NCBI GenBank assembly: GCA_002434245.1
Contig: DJJR01000031.1
Coordinates: 184,789 to 217,397 of the forward strand
DNA: 32,609 nucleotides
Source of the DNA: Pelosinus fermentans
GTDB taxonomy: Bacteria > Bacillota > Negativicutes > DSM-13327
Reading direction: 5' to 3'
Below are positions 8,785 to 17,664 of the stretch, one piece after another (the first letter of the stretch is position 1; each line of letters opens with the position of its first letter). Below the pieces are notes generated by a model. The model worked only from the letters and a program-made list of their open reading frames with translations, was not told where the DNA came from and searched no databases. Position numbers and translations under genes: made by a program.

Positions 8785-8868
8785 GTATTTATCGGATACA
8801 TAAGTCCTTCTATAGACTATTTGTGCCCAGCTAAGGGTAGAAAAATAACCTTGCAAGGAGTAATGACT

Positions 8869-11451
8869 ATGCAATGTAATACTTTTAAAATTGTTATTTC
8901 TGGAGATATATGCATAAACTCTCTATTTTGGACTACAGATCCTCAAAATAGTAAAGGGCTGAATTGGCAAAACAGTTTAAACATCCATAGTGTTTTAATG
9001 CCCGGTGAAGCACTGTTATTAGCGAAGCTAGTAACGTTAGCAACGGGATCTTGTGTACTGTCTCCTCGCATTCCTGATCTTGAATCGATTGCATCAAAGG
9101 AATATCTAAGAGCAATGGCGGAAGTAGAATTGTTTCCTGTGTTTGCTAATAAAAAGAATCATGATAAGGTGTACAGAGTAAAGCGGCTCCTGGGTTTCGC
9201 AGGACCGGCTTCTGGCGTACCTAAATTGCTGCCAATTGTCAATGATGACGCAAATGCTGAGATGGTTATTATTGATGACGAAAATAACGGATATCATTCG
9301 AATGAAGAGTTTTGGCCCCTAGCCTTAAAAATGCCTGAAAAGTCACCAATTATTTTATATAAAATGAGTAACCCTATCAATACAACTCTTCTTTGGAAAA
9401 ATCTTGAGAAAAATCATATGGATAAAACCATCGTTATTATCAATAGTGATGATTTACGTTCAAAAGGGGTTAACATTAGCAGAAGCCTTTCCTGGGAAAG
9501 GACTGCACAGGATTTCGTGTGGCAGATTAACAATAGTCCGAACCTTGCTTTTTTGACGCAATGCCGTCACCTTGTCGTTCTCTTTGGCCTGGAAGGTGCT
9601 ATTTATTATAAAAATGAGGGTGTGCCTGAATCGTGTTTGTATTTTTTGCCTTACGAATTTGAAGGAGAATTTATTACAGATAGTCAAGGAAAAATGTCTG
9701 GTTTTACTTCATGCTTTGTGTCCGGAATTGCACGCAGTATTGTGATGGGGCATGACAATAACGAAGAGCTGGCAGCGTCAATCGGTGAAGGAATACGGGA
9801 AGGAATTGTTGCTGCGCAGAAATATTTTATCGAAGGGTTCGGTAAAAATATCGGAGTTGCTCCCTTTCCTAATCCCGACATCTTCTTAGAAAGCGAAGAT
9901 GACTTTATTTATAAAGAACACGTACAAGATGTAGTCATACGGCTTGCAGACAATGTCAGCTGCCAATCTTGCTGGTATATACTAAAAGATAACAGCTCAA
10001 CCAATTTGGCGGAAATTGCATATAATATTGTCAAAAATGGTGTACAGCATGCGCTTAAATTCATACCGATTGCCCAGTTTGGAAATTTGCAGACTGTGGA
10101 CAGGGGAGAAATAGAAAGTTACAGAAGTATTAAGAACCTAATGACGGAGTATATTTCTACGAATAATGCACCTCGTCCGCTGTGTATGGCAGTCTTTGGA
10201 ACTCCAGGGTCAGGAAAGTCCTTTGGCGTAACAGAAATCGCCTCCAGTATTGCACCCAGACTCATTAAGAAGCTGAATTTTAATCTATCCCAGCTAAGCA
10301 CTCCCCTGGAGTTAATCAATGCCTTTCACAAGGTAAGAGATGTGTGTCTGGAAGGTAAGCTTCCCCTCGTATTTTTTGATGAATTTGATTCTCCTTTCGG
10401 AGAAAAACTGGGCTGGCTAAAATATTTTTTAGCACCTATGCAGGATGGTGTGTTTAGGGAAGGGGACTCTTTGCATTCGATTGGTAAAGCGATCTTTGTA
10501 TTTGCTGGCGGCACAAGTAGTACCCTCCAAGAATTTTGTGGCGAAGATATTGAAGATGAACAGGAACGTAAAGGCTTTTTGCTGGATTTTAAAGGAGCAA
10601 AGGGACCGGATTTCTTAAGCCGTTTACGAGGTTATGTCAATATATTGGGCCCCAATCAGACCAATCAGCACAATGATCAATTGTTCATTATTCGCCGGGC
10701 GATGCTGCTGCGTGCCCTGTTAGAGAGAAAAGTTCCCCACCTTATCAAAGATAAGGGCGAAGCCCAAATTGATAATGGAGTATTGCGGGCAATGCTTAAA
10801 ATTCCAAGATATAAACATGAATCAAGATCCATGGAAGCCATATTGGAAATGAGTCTGCTCACCAATGCAAAGAAATGGGAACAATCATACTTGCCGTCCC
10901 AAGAGCAGCTGAAATTACATGTTGATGAAGAGGAATTTCTGCGCCACTTGATGCATGATACTTTTTTTAGTGAGAAAATTGAAAGTCTGGCAATTGCCAT
11001 TCATGAAAAATATAGAGAACTCAATAAGCATAATACAAATGTAGATTCTGAATTCCTAAAAAAATGGGAAGAACTTGACGAAGATCTTAAAGAATCTGCT
11101 CGTAATCAGGCAAGAAATATTCCCAATGCTTTGCTGACGATTAACTATGATGTTATTTCTGTTAAGGAAACTCCGCCTATTGTAGCGTTTACACAAAAAG
11201 AATTGGATATGCTTGTTGCCCATGAACATACTCATTGGTGCCGCTATCGTAAAGGGGCTGGCTGGAAAAAGGGGAATGTGAAAGACAAGACGAAAAAAAC
11301 AGATCCAACCCTTGTCAATTGGAACAGTCTGCCAAAGGAGAACCAATATAAAATCTACCAAATGGTAACGATTTGGCCGGAAATCCTGGCAAATGCAAAT
11401 TTTAAAATGGAACGACTTAAATTTCTATGTGATTGTGAGACGGAAATGTAA
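8869..11451 (+). CDS. AAA ATPase with C-terminal ryanodine-receptor (RyR) domain and PfkB-like N-terminal region
   Basis: An 860-residue soluble protein of unassigned function. Residues 1-300 resemble a PfkB/ribokinase-type fold: a strand at IVISGD, then MPGEALLLAKLVTLATG, then CRHLVVLFGLEGA and GFTSCFVSGIA where kinases carry the GAGD loop. The catalytic GAGD itself is absent, so this part may bind rather than phosphorylate. The AAA ATPase (about 430-640) has Walker A GTPGSGKS (~444), Walker B LVFFDEFDS (~500) and a sensor-like FVFAGG. The last 80 residues are an RyR domain, matching the family pattern AxExxHxW...GW..G...D..KK.DP.LV.W..LP. Two ATGs exist; 8869 is 8 bases after AAGGAG (8855-8860), while 8863 is only 2 bases away and an upstream TTG lacks a site. 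It is monocistronic, between two terminators. Prokaryotic RyR domains are thought to recognise nucleotide-like ligands. Confidence 0.85.
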   Translation: MQCNTFKIVISGDICINSLFWTTDPQNSKGLNWQNSLNIHSVLMPGEALLLAKLVTLATGSCVLSPRIPDLESIASKEYLRAMAEVELFPVFANKKNHDKVYRVKRLLGFAGPASGVPKLLPIVNDDANAEMVIIDDENNGYHSNEEFWPLALKMPEKSPIILYKMSNPINTTLLWKNLEKNHMDKTIVIINSDDLRSKGVNISRSLSWERTAQDFVWQINNSPNLAFLTQCRHLVVLFGLEGAIYYKNEGVPESCLYFLPYEFEGEFITDSQGKMSGFTSCFVSGIARSIVMGHDNNEELAASIGEGIREGIVAAQKYFIEGFGKNIGVAPFPNPDIFLESEDDFIYKEHVQDVVIRLADNVSCQSCWYILKDNSSTNLAEIAYNIVKNGVQHALKFIPIAQFGNLQTVDRGEIESYRSIKNLMTEYISTNNAPRPLCMAVFGTPGSGKSFGVTEIASSIAPRLIKKLNFNLSQLSTPLELINAFHKVRDVCLEGKLPLVFFDEFDSPFGEKLGWLKYFLAPMQDGVFREGDSLHSIGKAIFVFAGGTSSTLQEFCGEDIEDEQERKGFLLDFKGAKGPDFLSRLRGYVNILGPNQTNQHNDQLFIIRRAMLLRALLERKVPHLIKDKGEAQIDNGVLRAMLKIPRYKHESRSMEAILEMSLLTNAKKWEQSYLPSQEQLKLHVDEEEFLRHLMHDTFFSEKIESLAIAIHEKYRELNKHNTNVDSEFLKKWEELDEDLKESARNQARNIPNALLTINYDVISVKETPPIVAFTQKELDMLVAHEHTHWCRYRKGAGWKKGNVKDKTKKTDPTLVNWNSLPKENQYKIYQMVTIWPEILANANFKMERLKFLCDCETEM

Positions 11452-11509
11452 TTTGTTAAGAGAAATAGCATATTTTACTGTATAGCGAAAATTGCTTATT
11501 AATCAAAGA

Positions 11510-11562
11510 CCCCATACATTTAAAATCGATTAGAAACGATTCTAGATGTATGGGGCTTTTTT
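11510..11562 (+). terminator. rho-independent terminator after the RyR-domain gene
   Basis: Arms CCCCATACAT (11510-11519) and ATGTATGGGG (11546-11555) are followed by CTTTTTT. The loop contains a smaller AATCG/CGATT stem. It closes the monocistronic RyR-AAA unit. Confidence 0.85.
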
Positions 11563-11591
11563 GAGTATTAAGATATCTTTTGGGCATTGGT

Positions 11592-11636
11592 GTCTTTACA
11601 CTTGCATTGACATAAGTGAAGACGATAGCTTACAAT
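11592..11636 (+). promoter_or_regulatory. nad operon promoter with overlapping operator-like dyad
   Basis: TTGACA (11607-11612), an 18-base spacer and TACAAT (11631-11636) form a sigma-A promoter about 95 bases before nadA. An imperfect palindrome surrounds the -35 box: CACTT (11599-11603) with AAGTG (11614-11618), and outer GTCTT (11592-11596) with AAGAC (11619-11623). De novo NAD operons in Firmicutes are often repressed by NiaR (YrxA) in response to nicotinate, and this is the likely site. No such regulator gene is in the window. Confidence 0.6.
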
Positions 11637-11733
11637 GAGTTGAAGAAGACTGAATCTGGACGAATGGCTGACTTTGAATTTGGTCACTGAGTAAATCGCA
11701 GGTATATAAATTAGGGAATAAGGAGTGAAAATA

Positions 11734-12639
11734 TTGCTGGAGTTAACAAGGGAGATTCAGCGTTTGAAACAAGAACGCAATGCGGTGATTTTAGCACATA
11801 ATTATCAATTAGAAGAGGTACAAAGTGTTGCAGACTATGTCGGAGATTCTTTTTATTTAAGTAAATTGGCAGCCAACAGTCAACAGGATGTAATTGTATT
11901 CTGTGGTGTTCGCTTTATGGCGGAAACAGCCAAAATCGTATCACCGACTAAAACCGTATTATTACCAGAAAAGGATGCCGGCTGTCCATTAGCAGAAATG
12001 ATTACAGCGGAAGGTTTACGCATTTTAAAATCTCAGCATCCTGGTGTACCGGTCGTCTGCTATATTAATTCATCAGCAGAGGTAAAGGCTGAGAGTGATA
12101 TATGCTGCACTTCGGCTAATGCAGTTAAAATTGTTGCCTCTCTGCCTGAGGGGAAGGTTATTTTCGTTCCCGATGAGAATTTGGGTGATTATGTTGCCAA
12201 ACAAGTGCCGGACAAGGAGTTAGTTCTTTGGAAAGGTCACTGTGTTACCCATGCTAAAGTACAACCTAAAGATGTACATCAGGTTCGAGAGTTATATCCT
12301 ACAGCAAAAATTTTAATTCATCCGGAATGCAATCCGGCAGTAGCTGCTTTAGCTGACTTTGTTGGCAGTACATCCGAGATTATTCGTTATGCACAGCTCT
12401 CTGAGGAAAGCACATTTGTGATTGGCACAGAAATGGGAGTTGTATGTACGCTGAAAGAGACCCTGCCTAATAAGCAATTTTTCTTACTGCATCCGGGGTT
12501 GGTATGTCCCAATATGAAAAAGACTAGACTGGAAAGTGTCTATCGAGCATTAAATGATCAGCAATATGAAATTCATGTGGAGTCGGAATATGCTTTACGG
12601 GCACAGCTCACCTTGCAAAGAATGCTGGAGGTAGTGTGA
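11734..12639 (+). CDS. nadA: quinolinate synthase NadA
   Basis: A 301-residue cytoplasmic [4Fe-4S] enzyme that condenses iminoaspartate with dihydroxyacetone phosphate to make quinolinate. The three cluster cysteines are visible with the usual ~86-residue spacing: Cys84 (DAGCPLAEM), Cys170 (GHCVTH) and Cys258 (LVCPNMKKT). Other signatures are AHNYQLEEVQ, YINSSAEVKA and HPEC. The start is TTG at 11734, 8 bases after AAGGAG (11720-11725); the in-frame GTG at 11725 overlaps the ribosome site. It is the first gene of a nadABC operon, and its TGA overlaps the nadB ATG. Confidence 0.96.
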   Translation: MLELTREIQRLKQERNAVILAHNYQLEEVQSVADYVGDSFYLSKLAANSQQDVIVFCGVRFMAETAKIVSPTKTVLLPEKDAGCPLAEMITAEGLRILKSQHPGVPVVCYINSSAEVKAESDICCTSANAVKIVASLPEGKVIFVPDENLGDYVAKQVPDKELVLWKGHCVTHAKVQPKDVHQVRELYPTAKILIHPECNPAVAALADFVGSTSEIIRYAQLSEESTFVIGTEMGVVCTLKETLPNKQFFLLHPGLVCPNMKKTRLESVYRALNDQQYEIHVESEYALRAQLTLQRMLEVV

Positions 12640-14252
12640 TGGCAGAACGAAGCTATATTCTATCACCCAAGACAAATATTGCTGCGTTAGATGACCAGCA
12701 TTATGATGTTATCATCATTGGTGCAGGAATTGCAGGCATGACAGTTGCCCTGTCTTTAGATCCGAAGCTTAAGGTAGCCCTTGTTAGTAAGGAGCATATT
12801 GAGGAAAGCAGCACTTATAAAGCCCAAGGAGGGATGGCGATTTCTCTAGGGGCTGATGATACCTTAGAGGAACACATTGCTGATACAGTGCGGGTAGGCA
12901 GAGGTCTGTGTCATGAACCAGCAGTAGAGGCTGCAATAAGAGAAGCGCCGAATGCCCTGGATTTCTTGCAGTCTTTAGGTGCTGATTTTAATCGGGGGGA
13001 AGACGGGCTGTATTTGGGTAAAGAAGCAGGTCATTCTCACCACCGAATTGTACATTACTATGATTCAACAGGGCGGCATATTGCAGAGACGATGGCAAAA
13101 CAAATTCAAATGCAGGAAAATATAGATATGCTTGATCATTGTTTTGTAGTCGATCTTTTAACGCAGAATGATCAGTGTTATGGTTGTATTGTTCTACATT
13201 CTGAAAAATTAGTTACACTTCATGCCTATGCTGTCGTAATGGCTACTGGTGGTTATAGCGGCTTATTTGCCCGTTCTACCAATAGCATCGCGGCAAATGG
13301 TGATGGAATTGCTGCGGCATATCGAGCCGGAGCTGCCATTGCGGATATGGAATTTGTCCAGTTTCATCCGACGTCCTTTGCCACATTATCAGGGGATATA
13401 TTTCTATTAACAGAAGCGCTTCGAGGGGAAGGGGCCATACTGCGTAATGCAGCAGGGGAGCGATTTATGTATTCGTATCATGAGGATGGTGAACTGGCTC
13501 CCCGGGATGAAGTTTCCCGCGCTATTGTTACGGAACTGCAGTCTGCTAAGCAAGAGGTTGTATTCCTGGATGCCCGGCATCTTGGAAAAGAATTTTTAAT
13601 GGATCGCTTTCGGCAGGTCTATAGGGAATTGCTGGAAAATGGTTATTATATGGAAACAGATTTAATACCCATAGCACCAGCAGCTCATTATACCATTGGC
13701 GGTATCGCTACGAATCTTTGGGGGCAGACGACATTGCCATGTTTGTTTGCCTGTGGGGAAGTGGCAGCTACAGGTTTGCATGGTGCAAACCGGCTTGCCA
13801 GCAATTCATTGCTGGAGGGCGTTGTCTTTGGACGGAGAGTGGCTCAGGCTATTAATCAAGGATTTCCTGTTATCCATTCCCTAATTAGCAGGAAAACCAT
13901 GATTGACGGCACAATATTGCGTCATTGGTGTGATACTAAGAAACTAGGAATCACTTTAGATAAAGTAGCAGGAGTAGTACGCAAAGGTGAGTCTATGTGT
14001 TCAGCGCTGAAGGCACTACAGCAAGAAGAAAATAGAGATAGTTCTTATGTTAGTAGTATTCAGCAGTATCATGGGTACAATGCTTGTCAGTTGGCGGAAT
14101 TAGTACTAAAAGCAGCGCTGCTGAGGTGTGAGAGCAGAGGGACACATTACCGCGAGGATTACCCTGAAAAAAAAGATGCAGATTTTTCTAAGCATGTGGT
14201 TCAGCAATGGGGAAAAGGGAGTGTTTTACATGAACAAGTTAGCATTAGATGA
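12639..14252 (+). CDS. nadB: L-aspartate oxidase NadB
   Basis: A 537-residue FAD enzyme of the succinate dehydrogenase/fumarate reductase flavoprotein family that oxidises L-aspartate to iminoaspartate for NadA. An N-terminal dinucleotide-binding motif, IIIGAGIAGM, is at about 25-34. The KAQGGMAISL and EFVQFHPTSF motifs and the substrate/FAD loop HGANRLASNSLLEG near residue 385 are present, and the C-terminal THYREDYP is typical. In anaerobes fumarate probably serves as electron acceptor. The ATG at 12639 overlaps the nadA stop (TGATG) with GGAGG six bases upstream; the preceding in-frame GTG is less likely. Confidence 0.96.
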   Translation: MAERSYILSPKTNIAALDDQHYDVIIIGAGIAGMTVALSLDPKLKVALVSKEHIEESSTYKAQGGMAISLGADDTLEEHIADTVRVGRGLCHEPAVEAAIREAPNALDFLQSLGADFNRGEDGLYLGKEAGHSHHRIVHYYDSTGRHIAETMAKQIQMQENIDMLDHCFVVDLLTQNDQCYGCIVLHSEKLVTLHAYAVVMATGGYSGLFARSTNSIAANGDGIAAAYRAGAAIADMEFVQFHPTSFATLSGDIFLLTEALRGEGAILRNAAGERFMYSYHEDGELAPRDEVSRAIVTELQSAKQEVVFLDARHLGKEFLMDRFRQVYRELLENGYYMETDLIPIAPAAHYTIGGIATNLWGQTTLPCLFACGEVAATGLHGANRLASNSLLEGVVFGRRVAQAINQGFPVIHSLISRKTMIDGTILRHWCDTKKLGITLDKVAGVVRKGESMCSALKALQQEENRDSSYVSSIQQYHGYNACQLAELVLKAALLRCESRGTHYREDYPEKKDADFSKHVVQQWGKGSVLHEQVSIR

Positions 14253-15060
14253 TCTGCTGCGCAGGTCTTTATTGGAAGATATCGGCTTTGGCGATATTAC
14301 CAGTGAAGCAATTTTCCCTGAGGACCATATATCACAAGGGTTTCTTCTGGCGAAGCAAAATCTCATTTTAGCAGGAATGCAGATATTTACTCAAGTTTTT
14401 GCCTTGCTGGATACTCAGATCCAGATTAATCCCTGTCATGCCGACGGTACTGCAATTCCTGCAGGAGAGAAAATAGCAAGTCTGGCAGGAAATACTCGTT
14501 CCTTATTGGCGGGAGAACGAGTTGCCCTTAATTTGCTGCAGAGAATGTCAGGAATCGCAACTCATACTAGGCGTTATGTCGAAGCTGTAAAGGATTTTCC
14601 TGCAGTTATTGTGGATACACGTAAAACTACGCCTGGTTTACGTATGTTGGAGAAATATGCTGTAACGGTTGGCGGTGGGAAAAACCACCGCTATGGATTG
14701 GACTCTATGGTACTAATAAAAGATAATCATATTCAGGCTGCAGGAGGTATTGCTATAGCAGTACAACGTGTGCGCAGTCAAGGTGCGTTTTTTAGGAAAA
14801 TAGAAGTAGAAGTTGAAGATTTGCAGCAGGTACAAGAAGCTTTGTCAGTGGGTGCAGACATTATTATGCTGGATAATATGCACATTCAGATGATCGAGCA
14901 GGCTGTAAAGATGATTGATGGGAAAGCTTTAGTTGAGGTTTCAGGAAATGTGGTTTTAGAAAGAGTATCGGAGTTGGCTGCTGCTGGAGTGGATGTTATT
15001 TCAAGCGGCGAGCTGACTCATTCGGTAAAGACAGCTGACATTAGCATGAGATTATCATAA
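14230..15060 (+). CDS. nadC: nicotinate-nucleotide pyrophosphorylase (quinolinate phosphoribosyltransferase) NadC
   Basis: A 276-residue enzyme that converts quinolinate and PRPP to nicotinate mononucleotide, CO2 and pyrophosphate. The N-terminal LLRRSLLEDIGFGDITSEA, the VDTRKTTPGLR and VGGGKNHRYGL motifs and the barrel motifs DNMHI and ISSGELTHS are all present. The ATG at 14230 follows AAGGGAG by 8 bases and overlaps the end of nadB by 23 bases. An open frame extends upstream to 14128, but the extra residues are nadB-overlapping and not family-like. Confidence 0.96.
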   Translation: MNKLALDDLLRRSLLEDIGFGDITSEAIFPEDHISQGFLLAKQNLILAGMQIFTQVFALLDTQIQINPCHADGTAIPAGEKIASLAGNTRSLLAGERVALNLLQRMSGIATHTRRYVEAVKDFPAVIVDTRKTTPGLRMLEKYAVTVGGGKNHRYGLDSMVLIKDNHIQAAGGIAIAVQRVRSQGAFFRKIEVEVEDLQQVQEALSVGADIIMLDNMHIQMIEQAVKMIDGKALVEVSGNVVLERVSELAAAGVDVISSGELTHSVKTADISMRLS

Positions 15061-15126
15061 AATATAGAAACTGGAAGATGATTGAATCAATTTCTTAATA
15101 GATGACAATAAATCTGAAAATATAAG

Positions 15127-15158
15127 AAAAAGGGCTGTTCTAAAGAGCAGTCCCTTTT
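15127..15158 (+). terminator. terminator of the nadABC operon
   Basis: Imperfect hairpin with AAAAAGGGCTG on the 5' side and CAGTCCCTTTT on the 3' side around a TTCTAAAGAG loop, about 65 bases after nadC. Confidence 0.65.
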
Positions 15159-15186
15159 AAATCTGAAAAAATGTAAATGGAATACT

Positions 15187-15240
15187 TTAACACAACGTTA
15201 ACAAATTATTAATCCTTTGTACCTAATTTAGTGCCATAAT
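15187..15240 (+). promoter_or_regulatory. PhoP (Pho) box and -10 of the alkaline phosphatase operon
   Basis: Three direct hexamers spaced 11 bases apart: TTAACA (15187-15192), TTAACA (15198-15203) and TTAATC (15209-15214). This is the Bacillus-type PhoP box TT(A/T)ACA-N5-TT(A/T)ACA. A -10-like CATAAT lies at 15235-15240, 20 bases downstream, as in PhoP-activated promoters that lack a -35 box. The first gene encodes alkaline phosphatase, so phosphate-starvation control is well supported. Confidence 0.85.
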
Positions 15241-15289
15241 GAGAGCAAGGGTCGAGCCTGTGAAATATAAAATATGTTGGAGGTGTCTT

Positions 15290-17104
15290 GTGTATAATCC
15301 TAAAATGTCTGTTTTATGCCTGTCTCGTTGCTTTCGATTGGTAGTGGCACTACTTGTGGTAGCATCTCTTATGTCTGGTGTAACAGTATCCTATGCTGCT
15401 TACCGTGCACCGGAGGTACCAAACATCAACATTATGCCCATTGACCGGGCAAAATTTCTTGTCGGTCAAAAGTTTGATTTTGCCATTGAAGTAAAAAGTG
15501 ATACTCCTGCCAGTGCTATTGAAGTTCTGGTAAATGGTAAAAAAGCTGAAACGTTTTTTGGCAAGCAAGCAGTTGTTAAGTTTGACAACATGAGTACATA
15601 TCGTATTAATGAAGTTGCTTTTCCCCAGACAAGTAAAGTAACTGTGGCAGTAACCGTGAAAACCGAAAAAGGTACCGAAAAACGTACCGTAAACTATGAG
15701 GTTCCTGCTGATAAGATTAAAAAACCTGCGAAAAATGTTATCCTCTTTGTAGGAGATGGAATGAGTTTGCAGGCAAGGCAAATGGCCCGTATTCTTTCTA
15801 AAGGTATTACCGAAGGCAAATATAATGATCTTCTTGAGATGGAAAAAATGTCAAATTTGGCTTTAATCACAACATCAGGTAATGATTCATTGGTAACAGA
15901 TTCTGCAAACAGTGCTTCAGCCTATGCTACTGGTCATAAAAGTACTGTAAATGCTATGGGAGTATATGCGGACAGCACCAAAGATCCGTTTGATGATCCC
16001 AAGGTAGAAAATATTATTGAATTGGTAAAACGCACTCGCGGTATGTCTGCTGGTATTGTCTCCACTGCCAATATAACGGATGCAACTCCGGCAGCTATGT
16101 TAGCTCATACTCGCAAAAGGAGCGAGCAGAATTTCATTGCCCAGGAAATGCTGAATCCATTGCATCGTCCGGATGTTATTTTAGGCGGCGGTTCCCGTCA
16201 CTTTTTACCGAAGAGTGTACCAGGTTCCAAACGGAGCGATGAGCGCAATATAATAGAAGAATTTAAAGAGCTGGGATATCCTATCGCAACGAATAAGACG
16301 CAATTAAAACAGGCTGGCACACCGGATAAATTACTTGGTCTTTTCCAGTTGGATAACATGGATGTATATGTTGACCGTGAGGTAACCAAGAATCCCGCTG
16401 TTCTCGGCAAATTCACGGATCAGCCTACACTTATGGACATGACGAAGACTGCCATTAACGTCTTAAGTAAGAATCAGAAGGGCTTTTTCCTCATGGTGGA
16501 AGGCGCTTCGATTGATAAACAGCTTCATGCTATGGACTGGCAGCGAGCTACCTATGATACGATCGAAATGGATAAAGCAGTAGGCATTGCTAAAGAGTTT
16601 GCCAAAAAGAATGGCGATACGCTGATTATTGTCGTAGCAGATCATGCTCATGGTGCCAGCATTACCGGCACCTATCATGAGAAAGACGGTAAAACCGGCC
16701 GTGAAGCAGTTCGCATTTATGCTGATGCCGGCTGGCCTACCTTTGCTGACGCCGATGGAGATGGTTTTCCTGACAATCCCAATCCGGATGTAACATTGGC
16801 AGTTCAGTTTGCCAATCATCCCGATTATTATGAGAACGAAAAGTTCCTGGACGTTCCTACTTCACCAGCTATTATGGCTGACGGCAAAGCGATTGCCAAT
16901 ACGAAACGGGCTCCCCAAGGCGGGGATTTGAAAGTGGGTAATATCCCTGCTTCTGATCCATCAGAAGTCCATTCCGCTGATGATGTACCTTTAACAGCTG
17001 AAGGTCCTGGAGCAGATTACTTTAAGGGTATTATGGATAATACGGAAGTGTTTCATGGTATTGTACGTGCCCTGGGACTTGACGGTCGCAACGAAAAGAA
17101 ATAA
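15290..17104 (+). CDS. exported alkaline phosphatase (PhoA family)
   Basis: A 604-residue secreted metallo-phosphomonoesterase. It has an N-terminal signal peptide with hydrophobic core LVVALLVVASLMSGV and likely cleavage after SYA, then an extra domain of about 100 residues before the catalytic domain. Catalytic motifs: LFVGDGMS (metal), nucleophile Ser205 in VTDSANSASAYATG, VEGASIDKQLHAMD, and VADHAHGASITGTYH. A DADGDGFPDNPNPD stretch looks like a calcium-binding loop inserted before the C-terminus. The GTG at 15290 has GGAGG six bases upstream. The ATG at 15239 overlaps the promoter -10 and cannot be the normal start. Controlled by the Pho box upstream; a DUF3299/ABC transporter set follows 32 bases downstream. 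Confidence 0.92.
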   Translation: MYNPKMSVLCLSRCFRLVVALLVVASLMSGVTVSYAAYRAPEVPNINIMPIDRAKFLVGQKFDFAIEVKSDTPASAIEVLVNGKKAETFFGKQAVVKFDNMSTYRINEVAFPQTSKVTVAVTVKTEKGTEKRTVNYEVPADKIKKPAKNVILFVGDGMSLQARQMARILSKGITEGKYNDLLEMEKMSNLALITTSGNDSLVTDSANSASAYATGHKSTVNAMGVYADSTKDPFDDPKVENIIELVKRTRGMSAGIVSTANITDATPAAMLAHTRKRSEQNFIAQEMLNPLHRPDVILGGGSRHFLPKSVPGSKRSDERNIIEEFKELGYPIATNKTQLKQAGTPDKLLGLFQLDNMDVYVDREVTKNPAVLGKFTDQPTLMDMTKTAINVLSKNQKGFFLMVEGASIDKQLHAMDWQRATYDTIEMDKAVGIAKEFAKKNGDTLIIVVADHAHGASITGTYHEKDGKTGREAVRIYADAGWPTFADADGDGFPDNPNPDVTLAVQFANHPDYYENEKFLDVPTSPAIMADGKAIANTKRAPQGGDLKVGNIPASDPSEVHSADDVPLTAEGPGADYFKGIMDNTEVFHGIVRALGLDGRNEKK

Positions 17105-17136
17105 CAAAAAATGAATAAATAACCCGGAGGCAATAT

Positions 17137-17664
17137 ATGAACAAATTAACTAGCCGAGTCATTATTGCTATGATGTTAATCTGGGTGCCACTAAACTGGT
17201 TAGGGCAGGATGGGACGATTCGGAATGAATCGTCCCTGTTCTGCACTCCTGCGCAAGCGGCCCCGGCATGGCTGCCATGGTTTGGTGAGGAAGCTGCCCC
17301 TCTTGAATTTAGTGAATTATATAGTGGTGCTTCGGCGCTGGGGTTAGAGTTTTCACCGAAATTAGAAAGTCTGAAAGGAAAAAAGGTACGAATTAGCGGC
17401 TTTATGGCACCGCCTCTTAAACCAACCTTAAACTTTTTTGTTTTGACAAAAGTGCCTATGGCGATCTGTCCTTTTTGCTCAACTGATGCTGACTGGCCGG
17501 ATGATATTGTGTTGATCAAGCTTTCAGAAGCGGTCACTGCACTGCCTTTTGATCGACCTATTACCGTGACAGGTCAATTAGAATTAGGTTATCAGATGGA
17601 TGAGGAAACTGGTTTTGTCAGTTTGGTGCGCATCGTTGCCGATAATATCGAAGAGGCTAATTAA
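17137..17664 (+). CDS. DUF3299-type exported protein
   Basis: A 175-residue protein with an N-terminal membrane/signal segment (RVIIAMMLIWVPLNWLG) and a likely signal-peptidase site after PAQA near residue 43, an unusually long leader. The mature part has the DUF3299-like core KGKKVRISGFMAPPLKP, then AICPFCSTDADWPDDIV with a CxxC pair, and TVTGQLELG. It probably sits outside the membrane as partner of the ABC transporter encoded next; gene ends and starts overlap (TTAATGG). In Vibrio, DUF3299 proteins accompany a comparable ABC pair in the zinc-related Zrg cluster, so metal handling is a reasonable inference. A strong DNA hairpin lies within the leader codons (17212-17236). Confidence 0.75.
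   Translation: MNKLTSRVIIAMMLIWVPLNWLGQDGTIRNESSLFCTPAQAAPAWLPWFGEEAAPLEFSELYSGASALGLEFSPKLESLKGKKVRISGFMAPPLKPTLNFFVLTKVPMAICPFCSTDADWPDDIVLIKLSEAVTALPFDRPITVTGQLELGYQMDEETGFVSLVRIVADNIEEAN
17212..17236. repeat. perfect palindrome inside the leader-coding part of the DUF3299 gene
   Basis: GGGACGATTC (17212-17221) and GAATCGTCCC (17227-17236) flank a 5-base loop. The stem is GC-rich at its base and lies between the hydrophobic leader and the predicted cleavage site. It encodes GTIRNESS, residues atypical of a signal peptide. Confidence 0.7.

Noticed and set aside
10677..11000. 107-codon minus-strand frame inside the RyR-AAA gene
   Set aside because: Antisense to a continuous conserved protein; serine/leucine-rich shadow composition.
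15350..15781. 143-codon minus-strand frame inside the alkaline phosphatase gene
   Set aside because: Antisense shadow of a conserved coding region; no family features.
17031..17537. 168-codon open frame on the minus strand across the phosphatase end and DUF3299 gene
   Set aside because: It lies antisense to well-supported genes, has no plausible ribosome site or recognisable domain, and reads low-complexity hydrophobic and polar runs.
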